NCBI GenBank assembly: GCA_013214545.1
Contig: JABSQB010000035.1
Coordinates: 1-33,899, forward strand
DNA: 33,899 nucleotides
Reading direction: 5' to 3'
Source of the DNA: Henriciella sp.
GTDB lineage: Bacteria; Pseudomonadota; Alphaproteobacteria; Caulobacterales; Hyphomonadaceae
Numbering within the stretch: position 1 is the first letter of the stretch; every line of letters begins with the position of its first letter. The position numbers and the translations under genes were made by a program. The notes under the pieces are model-generated. The model was not told where the DNA came from. It made no database searches and saw only the letters and a program-made list of their open reading frames with translations. This document shows, one piece after another, positions 15,311 through 23,016 of the stretch.

Positions 15311-16051
15311 ATGAGCTTGAATTCCGACCAGATTGAACGCCACAAGCGCCATATCCTGTTGAAGGAAATTGGCGGGCCTGGCGTGGCCAAACTGAAGGCT
15401 GCCAAAGTCTCCATCATTGGGGCAGGCGCCCTGGGCGGGCCATGTGCGCTCTATCTGGCGGCGGCTGGAGTGGGCAAGATTGAGATCTGGGATGATGATA
15501 CAGTCGATCGATCCAATCTGCAGCGTCAGATTCAGTTCGCTGATCAGGATATCGGACGGCGCAAAGCGGACTTGCTGAGCGCGCGTCTGACGGCGCTAAA
15601 TCCGGATGTTCGCGCCGTGGCGCGTCCTCAACGGTTCTCTGAGGCGAGCACGCCATACGGCGACATTTTGATTGATGCGACCGACAATTTTGAAACCCGG
15701 TTCGCGCTCAATCGCATGGCCCATGAAACAGGTCGCTATCTGGTCTCTGGCGCCGCCAGCCGCTGGAGCGGACAAGTCGGTGTGTATGCTTCGGGCGTGT
15801 CGCCCGACGCCCCTTGCTATCAGTGTTTCGTGCCAGACATGCCGCCGGAAGCTGAAGCCTGCGACGAGGTCGGGGTCGTAGGGGCCGTAACCGGGATGGT
15901 TGGCGCCAACATGGCGTTGGAAGCGATAAAACTTATTGTCGGCTCCGGCGAAGCCCTGATTGGGCGATTGCTCATAATTGACGGGCTTACCGGGGAATCG
16001 CGCGTCCTCAAGCTTCGTCCGAACCCGGACTGTTCGGTCTGCGGACAGTGA
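15311..16051 (+). CDS. MoeB/ThiF/HesA-family adenylyltransferase (E1-like)
   Basis: A 246-residue E1-like enzyme that adenylates the C-terminus of a ubiquitin-like sulfur carrier (MoaD or ThiS type) for molybdopterin or thiamine synthesis. The Rossmann loop is IIGAGALGGPCALYLAAAG (about 36-54). ATP/Mg residues are in DDDTVDRSNLQRQIQF and DATDNFETRF. The structural zinc site is formed by CYQC and the C-terminal CSVC. No rhodanese domain is attached. MoeB or ThiF cannot be separated because no mo- or thi- gene is adjacent. Confidence 0.9.
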   Translation: MSLNSDQIERHKRHILLKEIGGPGVAKLKAAKVSIIGAGALGGPCALYLAAAGVGKIEIWDDDTVDRSNLQRQIQFADQDIGRRKADLLSARLTALNPDVRAVARPQRFSEASTPYGDILIDATDNFETRFALNRMAHETGRYLVSGAASRWSGQVGVYASGVSPDAPCYQCFVPDMPPEAEACDEVGVVGAVTGMVGANMALEAIKLIVGSGEALIGRLLIIDGLTGESRVLKLRPNPDCSVCGQ

Positions 16052-16060
16052 ATCTTTCCT

Positions 16061-16089
16061 TTGACAGGGTTAATTTTTGACGGTTTTAC
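16061..16089 (+). promoter_or_regulatory. Possible promoter for the alpha/beta hydrolase at 16117
   Basis: TTGACA (16061-16066) is a perfect -35 consensus. The hexamer 17 nt downstream, TTTTAC, is a weak -10. Position suits the ATG at 16117. Confidence 0.35.
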
Positions 16090-16116
16090 GACAGTAGGGA
16101 CCTGTGGAGTACTCGG

Positions 16117-17148
16117 ATGTTACGCAGAACGCTCGCCGTTATTCTCACCATTGTCGCTGTGCTCGCTGCCGGCTGGCTGGCGCTGCGCCGCGCAGATATC
16201 CCCTATGATACGCTCGAGACGATTTATTCGACGCCTGATACCCAGTTCATGACGCTGGATGACGGGCTGAAGGTCCACTACACCGATACCGGGCCAAAGG
16301 ATCGCTCAGCGCTGGTGCTGGTGCATGGATTCTCGTCTTCTCTGCACACCTGGGAGGCTTGGAAAACCAGTCTGGAAGTCGATTATCGCGTAATTACGCT
16401 CGATTTGCCGGGGCACGGACTGACCCGCGCCGACGATCCGGTTCAGCCGACCATCGAACGCTTTGCCAGTGTCGTGCACGAAGTGACCCAAGATCTTGGC
16501 GTCGACCGCTTCACGATTGCGGGCAACTCCATGGGCGGCAACACGGCCTGGTCCTATGCGCTTGCGTATCCGGAGACGGTGGAAGGCCTTATTCTGGTCG
16601 ACGCATCGGGCTGGCCGGAAACCGATGAGGACAATGAGAACAGTCCGTTTATCTTCACGCTGCTGGCCAATCCGCTCGCCAGAGCCGTGATGAAAGACCT
16701 CGACATGACCTCGCTGACCCGGTCTGGTCTGGAAGATTCCTACACCGATCAGAGCTTTGTCACCGATGAACTGGTGGAGCGCTATGTGGCCCTGTCACGG
16801 GCGCCTGGCCACCGTGAAACCCTGCTCGGCATCATGGCGGGCGACCGCGTTGAAGCATCGGCTGAAAAGCTCAGCGCGATCACCGTGCCGACGCTGATCA
16901 TGTGGGGTCGGGATGACAATTTGATCCCGGTTTCCAGCGCGCAGAAATTTGCCGATGCCATCCCGGGATCAACGCAAGTGATCTATGACGGTGTTGGGCA
17001 CCTGCCTCAGGAAGAAGAAGCAGAACAATCGATCGAGGACGTTCGCGCTTTCATGCTGGAAGTTGAGTGGAGCGCGCTCGATGAAGAGGAAATCATCCCG
17101 GCTGGCGATCCGCGCATGGATGCCAACCGTGGCGATGGCGAAAATTAG
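16117..17148 (+). CDS. Membrane-anchored alpha/beta hydrolase
   Basis: A 343-residue alpha/beta hydrolase with an N-terminal helix (about 5-23) that is probably an uncleaved signal anchor. The oxyanion region is LVLVHGFSSSLHTWEAW; the nucleophile elbow is AGNSMGGNTAWS with an intact Ser; the acid lies in MWGRDDNLIPV; the His is in GVGHLPQEE. The triad is therefore complete, unlike the hydrolase at 7540-8478. Substrate unknown; esterase, epoxide or haloalkane-type activity are all possible from the fold. It has an acidic C-terminal extension after about residue 305. Confidence 0.92.
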   Translation: MLRRTLAVILTIVAVLAAGWLALRRADIPYDTLETIYSTPDTQFMTLDDGLKVHYTDTGPKDRSALVLVHGFSSSLHTWEAWKTSLEVDYRVITLDLPGHGLTRADDPVQPTIERFASVVHEVTQDLGVDRFTIAGNSMGGNTAWSYALAYPETVEGLILVDASGWPETDEDNENSPFIFTLLANPLARAVMKDLDMTSLTRSGLEDSYTDQSFVTDELVERYVALSRAPGHRETLLGIMAGDRVEASAEKLSAITVPTLIMWGRDDNLIPVSSAQKFADAIPGSTQVIYDGVGHLPQEEEAEQSIEDVRAFMLEVEWSALDEEEIIPAGDPRMDANRGDGEN

Positions 17149-17169
17149 AGTATTTTGAGCTGTGTCAGG

Positions 17170-17640
17170 TTACGCGGTCGCGTCGGCGGTCTGCGGGCAG
17201 AGAAGGCGCTCAATCGCTGACAGCTCATCGGTATTGCGCAAGGCTTCACGCAGATCTGCGTTTCTGAACGTGCGGCTCACCTGAGCCAAAGCACGCAGAT
17301 GATCAGCGCCAGAGGCGTTCGGTGCCAGCAGCATGAAAATCAGATCGCAAGGCCGGCCGTCAATCGCGTCGAAATCGACGCCTTCTTCCAGCTTCACGAA
17401 TGCGCCAATCGGTTTTTCCAGGGCTGGAACGCGGGCATGCGGAATGGCGACGCCTTCGCCAACACTGGTCGAGCCAAGGTTTTCGCGCTCAATGACGGCG
17501 TCAAAGATATCACGCCCGTCGATTCCGGTTTTGTCACCAATCGCTGATGCCAGGGTCCGCAAAACCTGTTTGCGGCTGTCGCTCGTTTGCGACCCAATGA
17601 TTACGCCCTCCGAGAGGAGGCTTGAAAGATCATTTGCCAT
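17170..17640 (-). CDS. ptsN: PTS IIA-like nitrogen-regulatory protein
   Basis: A 156-residue EIIA-Ntr protein, the last phosphate acceptor of the nitrogen phosphotransferase chain (PtsP, NPr, EIIA-Ntr), which signals nitrogen and potassium status to partner proteins. The phosphorylated His is in GVAIPHARVPALEKP (His 68), preceded by RENLGSTSVGEG. Family length is normal. It follows hpf by 20 nt on the same strand, the usual order, although rpoN is not in this window. Confidence 0.95.
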   Translation of the reverse strand: MANDLSSLLSEGVIIGSQTSDSRKQVLRTLASAIGDKTGIDGRDIFDAVIERENLGSTSVGEGVAIPHARVPALEKPIGAFVKLEEGVDFDAIDGRPCDLIFMLLAPNASGADHLRALAQVSRTFRNADLREALRNTDELSAIERLLCPQTADATA

Positions 17641-17660
17641 TTTTACTCTGACCTATCGGT

Positions 17661-18236
17661 TCAGCCGGTGGAAGAATGTCCAGCCGGATCAACCCACCCG
17701 ATATTGCCGTCTGCACGGCGGTACACCATGTTCAGGCCGCTGTGTTTCACATTTCGAAACAAAACGGCAGGGGTATCTGACAGTTCCAGCTGCATAACAG
17801 CTTCCGAAACAGACATGGTTTTCACGTCTGATGCGGATTCAGCAACAATCAGAGGCGCTTCACCCTTATCCTCGGGTGTTTCATCATCGCTTCCTTTAAT
17901 AATGAAAGCGTTTGCAGGCTCACTCGGAAGCGGTGACCGTTTGTGATGGTCTTTGAGGCGACGATGGTAGCGACGCACGCGCTTTTCCATCTTCTCGAGT
18001 GCATCCTCCAAAGAGGCATATGGATCATGAGCAGATCCGGTTGACTGCAGCACAATCCCGGACGGGAGGTGTACATTGCAGTCCGTAATCACTTCGTGCC
18101 CGCGTTTTTCCACGGTGACACTGGCATCAAAACTACGATCGAAATATTTGGTGACAGCGGCTTCTAGACCATCAGAAATGCGCTCGCTGAGCGCGTCCCC
18201 TACATCCATATGCCGTCCTGCGATTTTTATCGTCAC
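17661..18236 (-). CDS. hpf: Ribosome hibernation promoting factor, long form
   Basis: A 191-residue long HPF that dimerises and inactivates 70S ribosomes under stress. The N-terminal S30AE domain (about 1-105) shows MTIKIAGRHMDVGDALSERI, DASVTVEKRGHEVITDCNVH and RVRRYHRRLKDHHKR. The C-terminal dimerisation domain (about 130-188) shows MSVSEAVMQLELSDTPAVLF and YRRADGNIGWVDP. Start is GTG at 18236 with GGAG 6 nt upstream; both sit inside a dyad. ptsN follows by 20 nt. Confidence 0.95.
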   Translation of the reverse strand: MTIKIAGRHMDVGDALSERISDGLEAAVTKYFDRSFDASVTVEKRGHEVITDCNVHLPSGIVLQSTGSAHDPYASLEDALEKMEKRVRRYHRRLKDHHKRSPLPSEPANAFIIKGSDDETPEDKGEAPLIVAESASDVKTMSVSEAVMQLELSDTPAVLFRNVKHSGLNMVYRRADGNIGWVDPAGHSSTG

Positions 18237-18248
18237 GGAGAACTCCGT
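18235..18248. promoter_or_regulatory. Dyad covering the hpf Shine-Dalgarno and start codon
   Basis: ACGGAG-AA-CTCCGT is a 6-bp inverted repeat that includes the hpf ribosome binding site and part of its GTG. In the mRNA it could fold onto itself and hide the site, or bind a regulator. The dyad is seen; its role is inference. Confidence 0.35.
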
Positions 18249-18261
18249 TTATTAAGTGCCC

Positions 18262-18267
18262 ACTATA
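18262..18267 (-). promoter_or_regulatory. Possible -10 element for hpf
   Basis: On the minus strand TATAGT lies about 25 nt before the hpf start and matches 5 of 6 consensus positions. No good -35 is seen at the right distance. Confidence 0.25.
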
Positions 18268-18341
18268 GCGAGCATTTTTTGCAAATCGAGCCCCATCAGC
18301 AATAAAACGATGGATAAACTTGTGAATGCAAGCCCTGTTCC

Positions 18342-18359
18342 GATGACGTCCCCGTCATC
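18342..18359 (-). terminator. Stem-loop after dapD
   Basis: GATGACG-TCCC-CGTCATC forms a 7-bp stem with a 4-nt loop, 10 nt past the dapD stop at the end of the long minus-strand operon. There is no T-tract, so it may be an mRNA 3' stabiliser rather than an intrinsic terminator. Confidence 0.4.
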
Positions 18360-18369
18360 TCAACCATGG

Positions 18370-19200
18370 TTAATCGCGCAAAAGCTCGTTGATCCCGGTT
18401 TTTGAGCGGGTTCGCTCATCAACGGTCTTGATAATGATGGCCGCCGCCAGGGCCGGACCGCCATTATCGCCAGGCAGGCTGCCGGGCACGATGACAGAAT
18501 AAGGAGGAACCTCGCCGTAGCGGATCTCGCCGGTCTGGCGGTCAACAATCTTGGTCGATTGTGACAGGAAGACTCCCATTGCCAGGACAGACCCTTCGCG
18601 AACAATAACGCCTTCAGCGACCTCGGCGCGCGCGCCAATGAAGCAATTGTCTTCAATAATGACAGGGCTCGCCTGCAAAGGCTCGAGCACGCCGCCAATG
18701 CCAGCGCCGCCTGAGATATGGACGTTCTTGCCAATCTGCGCGCACGATCCGACGGTTGCCCAGGTGTCGACCATGGTGCCGCTATCGACATAGGCGCCAA
18801 TGTTCACAAATGACGGCATCAGTACTGCGCCCGGCGCGATATATGAGCCGCGGCGGACCGTGGCTGGCGGCACGGCGCGAAAGCCAGCGGCTTCAAATTC
18901 CGACGCGCCCCAACCTTCAAACTTGCTGGGCACCTTGTCCCACCAGGTGCCGCGATGGCCCGGGCCGCCATCCATGACGACGTTCGGATTGAGCCGGAAA
19001 GACAGCAAAACCGCCTTTTTGAGCCATTCGTTGACGGTCCAGCCGCCATTGCCATCGGGTTCAGCGACGCGCACTTCACCGCTATCGAGCAAGGACAGCG
19101 AAGCTTCAACGGCTTCGCGAATTTCACCTTGGGTGTCGGTGTTGAGTTCGGAGCGATCTTCCCAGGCAGAATTGATCAGAGCGGCTAAGCGGTCAGGCAT
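18370..19200 (-). CDS. dapD: 2,3,4,5-tetrahydropyridine-2,6-dicarboxylate N-succinyltransferase
   Basis: Lysine/meso-diaminopimelate pathway enzyme; it transfers succinyl from succinyl-CoA to tetrahydrodipicolinate in the cytosol, supplying peptidoglycan. The 276 residues show the N-terminal helical domain, then [20 protein letters not shown] and the left-handed hexapeptide repeat coil ([50 protein letters not shown]). Length is standard. It is the last gene of the run that starts at rpmH, 26 nt after the HAD phosphatase. Confidence 0.97.
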   Translation of the reverse strand: MPDRLAALINSAWEDRSELNTDTQGEIREAVEASLSLLDSGEVRVAEPDGNGGWTVNEWLKKAVLLSFRLNPNVVMDGGPGHRGTWWDKVPSKFEGWGASEFEAAGFRAVPPATVRRGSYIAPGAVLMPSFVNIGAYVDSGTMVDTWATVGSCAQIGKNVHISGGAGIGGVLEPLQASPVIIEDNCFIGARAEVAEGVIVREGSVLAMGVFLSQSTKIVDRQTGEIRYGEVPPYSVIVPGSLPGDNGGPALAAAIIIKTVDERTRSKTGINELLRD

Positions 19201-19226
19201 CGTCGTTTCGTCTTTCTTGTCGTCGT

Positions 19227-19940
19227 TCAGGCGTTGATTGCACGCAAGAACCCAGTGAGGTCGCGCGTCACATAGTCGATATGTGGGGGCAGGTCATCCC
19301 CTATTCCAGCTGGACGTGCTGACGCAGGCTCATGGCTCCAATCCTTGCCTGACTGCACCAGCACGGTGGCGAAACCCATTGTGTGTGCGGGCGCCAGATT
19401 TCGGGCCAGGTCTTCGAAGAAAACAGCCTGCCTCGGATCGATGCCATACAAGCGATTGAAGGCCTCATAGGAGGAGAGGTCAGGCTTTGGTTTGAAATGG
19501 CTGTCTTCAATCGCGAACTGGCCGTCAAACACGTCGCCGAGCCCCATATAGTCGGTCACCCGGCGCGCATGGCCGCGCGAGCCATTGGTGTAGACAAATT
19601 TGCGGCCGGGCAAAGCACCAATCGCTTCGGCTAGCTCTGGCGTGCGGGGCAGGGGGGACAGGTCAATCTCGTGAACATGGTCGAGGAACTCATCGGGCTG
19701 CATGCCGTGCATGCTCATCAGGCCATTCAACGTCGTGCCATGTTCGGCATAATACTGCTTCTGAACGGCGCGCGCTTCATCCCGCGGCAGGCGCAGAAAG
19801 CGCGCCACGAAATCGGTCATGCGTTGGTCGATCTCTGCAAAAAGATCGCATTCAGCCGGATAAAGGGTGTTGTCGAGGTCGAAGACCCAGACCTGCCGAT
19901 CGATGAGCGCTGACGCGGATCGCTCGCCGTCAGCTGGCAT
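19227..19940 (-). CDS. HAD-family pyrimidine 5'-nucleotidase-like phosphatase
   Basis: A 237-residue HAD hydrolase resembling SDT1/YjjG-type pyrimidine 5'-nucleotidases. HAD motif I is [11 protein letters not shown] (two catalytic Asp), motif [16 protein letters not shown], motif III the Lys in [12 protein letters not shown], motif [12 protein letters not shown]. The short helical cap lies between motifs I and II. The ATG at 19940 is preferred (GGAG 9 nt upstream, motif I soon after); the frame stays open to 20069 inside the preceding gene. It overlaps the DUF1036 gene by 11 nt, suggesting translational coupling. The gene is commonly near dapD in alphaproteobacteria. Confidence 0.9.
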   Translation of the reverse strand: MPADGERSASALIDRQVWVFDLDNTLYPAECDLFAEIDQRMTDFVARFLRLPRDEARAVQKQYYAEHGTTLNGLMSMHGMQPDEFLDHVHEIDLSPLPRTPELAEAIGALPGRKFVYTNGSRGHARRVTDYMGLGDVFDGQFAIEDSHFKPKPDLSSYEAFNRLYGIDPRQAVFFEDLARNLAPAHTMGFATVLVQSGKDWSHEPASARPAGIGDDLPPHIDYVTRDLTGFLRAINA

Positions 19941-20976
19941 CAATCGGGTCTCCGAAATCACGTTCAAAAAACTCGAATACCAGTTTGCGATTGACTGGCG
20001 CCGGGGTCGCGACAAACCGGCCGCTGCGATAAGCTGCTTCCTCGCAGGCTTCGCGTCCGGTGATCGCAAACTTGGCTTTCGAGACGCAGAACGTGTCGCT
20101 GCCTTTGGTCAGGGTGCGGATTTCACCGTCGCCGGTTTCCATCTCAGCATAAGCAAACAGCCCGGCTTGCAACAGTGGCTCGTCGATCACGCGGGCGCAG
20201 CCTCCGGCTTCAAGCAGCCACCAGCCGCGGCTCTCCCAGCCCTCGCCGCGCCGCCGCGCCATCGCGCTCCAGATGCGCTTATTGGTGCGATTACAGAACG
20301 TCAGGCCAACATTGCGGGCCCGCTCAATTGCGGTTTGTTCCAGGATATCTATCAGATCGGCATCCGTGGTTGAAGCATCGAGGCCCTTGGAGGACAGGAA
20401 ATCACCGATGGCTGCGCGCGTCTTACGGCCCAGATAGCCGTCGATGCGGCCTGAATAGACGCCGGCATTATCGAGCAGACGCTGAACACCCGCGGCGCTT
20501 GCCTGTTCGAGGTTGCGCTTGTCCGTTTCAGTGAAACTGGTGCGCCAGCGCCGCGAGTCCTCAACAAGGACCGGGCGAAACTCCCGCGCTTCGAGGCCCA
20601 TCACGGAGCAGTCCGGAATATTCTCGACCGCGAAGCTCCCGGTCGGGTCGATGCATAATTTGCTCTTGCCGCCCCAGACTTTACGGCCACCGCGGTGAGC
20701 TGTGGACGAGCGGCCAAACAAGTAATGGACGCCCGGTTGTAACGTCCCTTCAACCACTTTCTCACAAGCGCCCGGCCGCAGGCGGGTCCAGCCTTCGACC
20801 ACGACGCCCTGGCCTTCATAGCGGCCAGTCGAGGCTTCGATAATGTAGCTGGTTTCGTTGCAGACTTCCCAGCCATCGGAATTGGCCTGCGCCGACGCGG
20901 TGACAGGTAAAGCAGTGGTTAACGCAAAGGCGAAAAACCCGAGGATCAGCTTAATAAACAAAGGTACCTGCGCCAT
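19930..20976 (-). CDS. Secreted protein with two DUF1036 domains flanking a peptidoglycan-binding-like domain
   Basis: A 348-residue exported protein. Residues 1-30 are a signal peptide (hydrophobic [16 protein letters not shown], cleavage after ASA). A first DUF1036 domain (about 35-135) starts [14 protein letters not shown] and has [11 protein letters not shown] middle segment (about 155-205) looks like a PG-binding type 1 helix bundle: [19 protein letters not shown] followed by [12 protein letters not shown] second DUF1036 copy (about 220-325) starts [15 protein letters not shown] and has [13 protein letters not shown]. The paired Cys suggest disulfides. ATG 20976 is chosen because the signal peptide begins there; it overlaps argB by 26 nt. 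Function is unknown; a cell-wall location is likely. Confidence 0.88.
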   Translation of the reverse strand: MAQVPLFIKLILGFFAFALTTALPVTASAQANSDGWEVCNETSYIIEASTGRYEGQGVVVEGWTRLRPGACEKVVEGTLQPGVHYLFGRSSTAHRGGRKVWGGKSKLCIDPTGSFAVENIPDCSVMGLEAREFRPVLVEDSRRWRTSFTETDKRNLEQASAAGVQRLLDNAGVYSGRIDGYLGRKTRAAIGDFLSSKGLDASTTDADLIDILEQTAIERARNVGLTFCNRTNKRIWSAMARRRGEGWESRGWWLLEAGGCARVIDEPLLQAGLFAYAEMETGDGEIRTLTKGSDTFCVSKAKFAITGREACEEAAYRSGRFVATPAPVNRKLVFEFFERDFGDPIDAS

Positions 20977-21850
20977 GTTCTGTGAACAGCTCCATGAGAA
21001 GCGCGTGTTTTGCACGCCCGTCTAGAATTACTGCCCCGCCAACGCCCATGTTGACGGCTTTCGCCGCCGTTTCAAGCTTCGGAATCATCCCGCCAGAGAT
21101 GGTGCCATCTTTCATCAGACTGTCAACGCGGTCACGCCGGATCTCGCGCATCAGCTGGCCCTGCTTGTCGAGCACGCCCGCGACGTCTGTGAGCAGCAAT
21201 AGTCTTTTGGCCTGAAGCGCCGCTGCCACGGCCCCCGCAGCGGTATCGGCGTTGACATTGTAGCGCCGCCCGTCCTCGCCGACGCCAACTGGGGCAATGA
21301 CGGGAATGATGGCTTTCTCGCTGTCCATCAGGGCGTTTAGAACCGAGATGTCAATTTTTTCAGGTTCACCTACATAGCCAAGATCGATGACTTTCTCGAT
21401 CTCGCTGGTGGCGTCTTTGGTGGTGCGGGTCGCCTTGCTGACGCGCATCAGGTCGCCATCTGCGCCGGACAGTCCTACCGCTTTGCCGCCTGCTGCGTTA
21501 ATCGCGCGGACGATCGATTTGTTGATCGGACCGGACAGAACCATCTCGACGGCTTCCATCGTCGCGTCATCGGTCACCCGTAAGCCGTCACGAAACTCTG
21601 ACTGGATGCCAAGCCGCTCGAGCAGATTGGCGATTTGCGGCCCGCCGCCATGCACCACGACTGGATTGGCGCCGAGATGCTTCAGCAGAACCACATCACG
21701 GGCAAAGGCCTCGGCCAGGCCTTCATCCACCATGGCGTGGCCACCATATTTGATCACCACCGTGCGACCGGCATAGCGCTGGATGTAAGGCAGGGCTTCA
21801 GACAGCGTTTCAGCCGTCAATTGGGCAGGCGGGATCGGGGCGTCAGTCAT
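20951..21850 (-). CDS. argB: Acetylglutamate kinase
   Basis: Arginine biosynthesis: phosphorylates N-acetylglutamate with ATP in the cytosol. Amino-acid-kinase motifs are [13 protein letters not shown] (Lys for phosphate), [12 protein letters not shown] (about 63-74), [11 protein letters not shown], and [16 protein letters not shown] (about 197-212), then [17 protein letters not shown], the conserved ATP-site region. Length 299 aa is normal; the N-terminal helix hints at the arginine-inhibited hexameric type. It is in the rpmH-dapD run. Confidence 0.97.
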   Translation of the reverse strand: MTDAPIPPAQLTAETLSEALPYIQRYAGRTVVIKYGGHAMVDEGLAEAFARDVVLLKHLGANPVVVHGGGPQIANLLERLGIQSEFRDGLRVTDDATMEAVEMVLSGPINKSIVRAINAAGGKAVGLSGADGDLMRVSKATRTTKDATSEIEKVIDLGYVGEPEKIDISVLNALMDSEKAIIPVIAPVGVGEDGRRYNVNADTAAGAVAAALQAKRLLLLTDVAGVLDKQGQLMREIRRDRVDSLMKDGTISGGMIPKLETAAKAVNMGVGGAVILDGRAKHALLMELFTEHGAGTFVY

Positions 21851-21904
21851 GGCGCAGGCTCTTAGCCGGATTTGTACGGGATTGGAAACGTTTTAGCGCT
21901 GCGC

Positions 21905-22366
21905 TCAAAGCGTCTTGGTCATGAAGACACTATTGGGATCTTCGACATAATCCCCGAATGGCGGGCAGATGTCGAAACCGAAGCTCTGATACAGGGTCCG
22001 TGATGGCTTGAAGCCGTCCATACTGCCGGTCTCGAGGCTAAGACGGGCATACCCGCGGTCACACGCCGTCGCGATGACATGCTCAAGCATTTTGCGACCC
22101 AGTCCCGCGCCGCGATACCTGGCCAGCGTGTGCATGGATTTCACTTCGCCATGGGTGTCGGAGAGGTGTTGCAGCGCGCCGCAGCCGACTAGGGTCTCAC
22201 CATCGCGCATCTCCCAGACCGTAACATCCGGGCGCTTCAGGCCGTCCATCGGCAGGAAGTGGCAGCTGCCGGGCGGTGACAGGCTCAGCATCAATTCAGC
22301 ATGGGTATCGATGAGGGCTGCGAATTCAGGCGTGTCGAGATTGGCGCTTTGAATGCGGACCGACAT
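21905..22366 (-). CDS. GNAT-family N-acetyltransferase
   Basis: A 153-residue GNAT enzyme of the YsnE-like type. The acetyl-CoA-binding motif A is MHTLARYRGAGLGRKMLEHV (about 74-93). The final strands YARLSLETGSM and YQSFGFDICPPFGDY complete the fold; the last motif resembles other YsnE proteins. The substrate is unknown. It follows yihA by 2 nt, so it is co-transcribed, and comes 54 nt before argB. Confidence 0.92.
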   Translation of the reverse strand: MSVRIQSANLDTPEFAALIDTHAELMLSLSPPGSCHFLPMDGLKRPDVTVWEMRDGETLVGCGALQHLSDTHGEVKSMHTLARYRGAGLGRKMLEHVIATACDRGYARLSLETGSMDGFKPSRTLYQSFGFDICPPFGDYVEDPNSVFMTKTL

Positions 22367-22368
22367 GC

Positions 22369-23016
22369 TCAGTTCTCCACGATTTGCCCGATTTCGGCTC
22401 TGAGTTCCGGTATACCGTAGCCCTTTTCAGACGAGGTCACACGCGGAATTGGATGAGCGGCCGGGTTTTTTTTGAGCTTTGCCTCAATCTTGGCGGTGAC
22501 GGCCTCCAACTCAGTCTTCTTGATCTTGTCGGCCTTGGTGAGCACGATTTGATAATTCACGGCGGCGGTATCCAGCATCGCCATGGTCTCCAGATCGGTG
22601 TCCATCAGGCCGCGGCGGCTGTCGACCAACAAGAAAACCCGGCGCAGATTGGCGCGCCCGCGCAAATAACGTTTGGTCAGCTGTACCCATTTGGCTTGTT
22701 GGTCGCGGGAAACTTTCGCATAGCCAAAGCCCGGCAAGTCGACGAGCCACAGCCTACCGGGGCCGACATCGAAATAGTTGAGCTCCCGCGTTTTACCTGG
22801 CTCGGCTGACGAGCGCGCCAGGTTCTTGCGATTGAGCACAGCATTGATCAGCGACGATTTGCCGACATTGGAGCGACCGGCAAAGGCGATCTCAGGCCGG
22901 TTGCCATCTGGCAGCTGGGTCAGGCTGGCGGCGCCGAGCACAAACTCGACCGGGCCGACGCAAAGCTTACGACCGGCTTCGAGCGCTTCATCAGAAAAGG
23001 CCGGCGCGTCGGTCAT
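22369..23016 (-). CDS. yihA: Ribosome biogenesis GTP-binding protein YihA/YsxC/EngB
   Basis: A 215-residue TRAFAC GTPase needed for assembly of the large ribosomal subunit. G1 is FAGRSNVGKSSLI (about 44-56), G3 WLVDLPGFGYAKVS, G4 LTKADK, G5 TSSEKGYGI. Length and order are standard. Its ATG directly follows the yidC stop with no gap, and it is often next to yidC in bacteria. Confidence 0.96.
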   Translation of the reverse strand: MTDAPAFSDEALEAGRKLCVGPVEFVLGAASLTQLPDGNRPEIAFAGRSNVGKSSLINAVLNRKNLARSSAEPGKTRELNYFDVGPGRLWLVDLPGFGYAKVSRDQQAKWVQLTKRYLRGRANLRRVFLLVDSRRGLMDTDLETMAMLDTAAVNYQIVLTKADKIKKTELEAVTAKIEAKLKKNPAAHPIPRVTSSEKGYGIPELRAEIGQIVEN

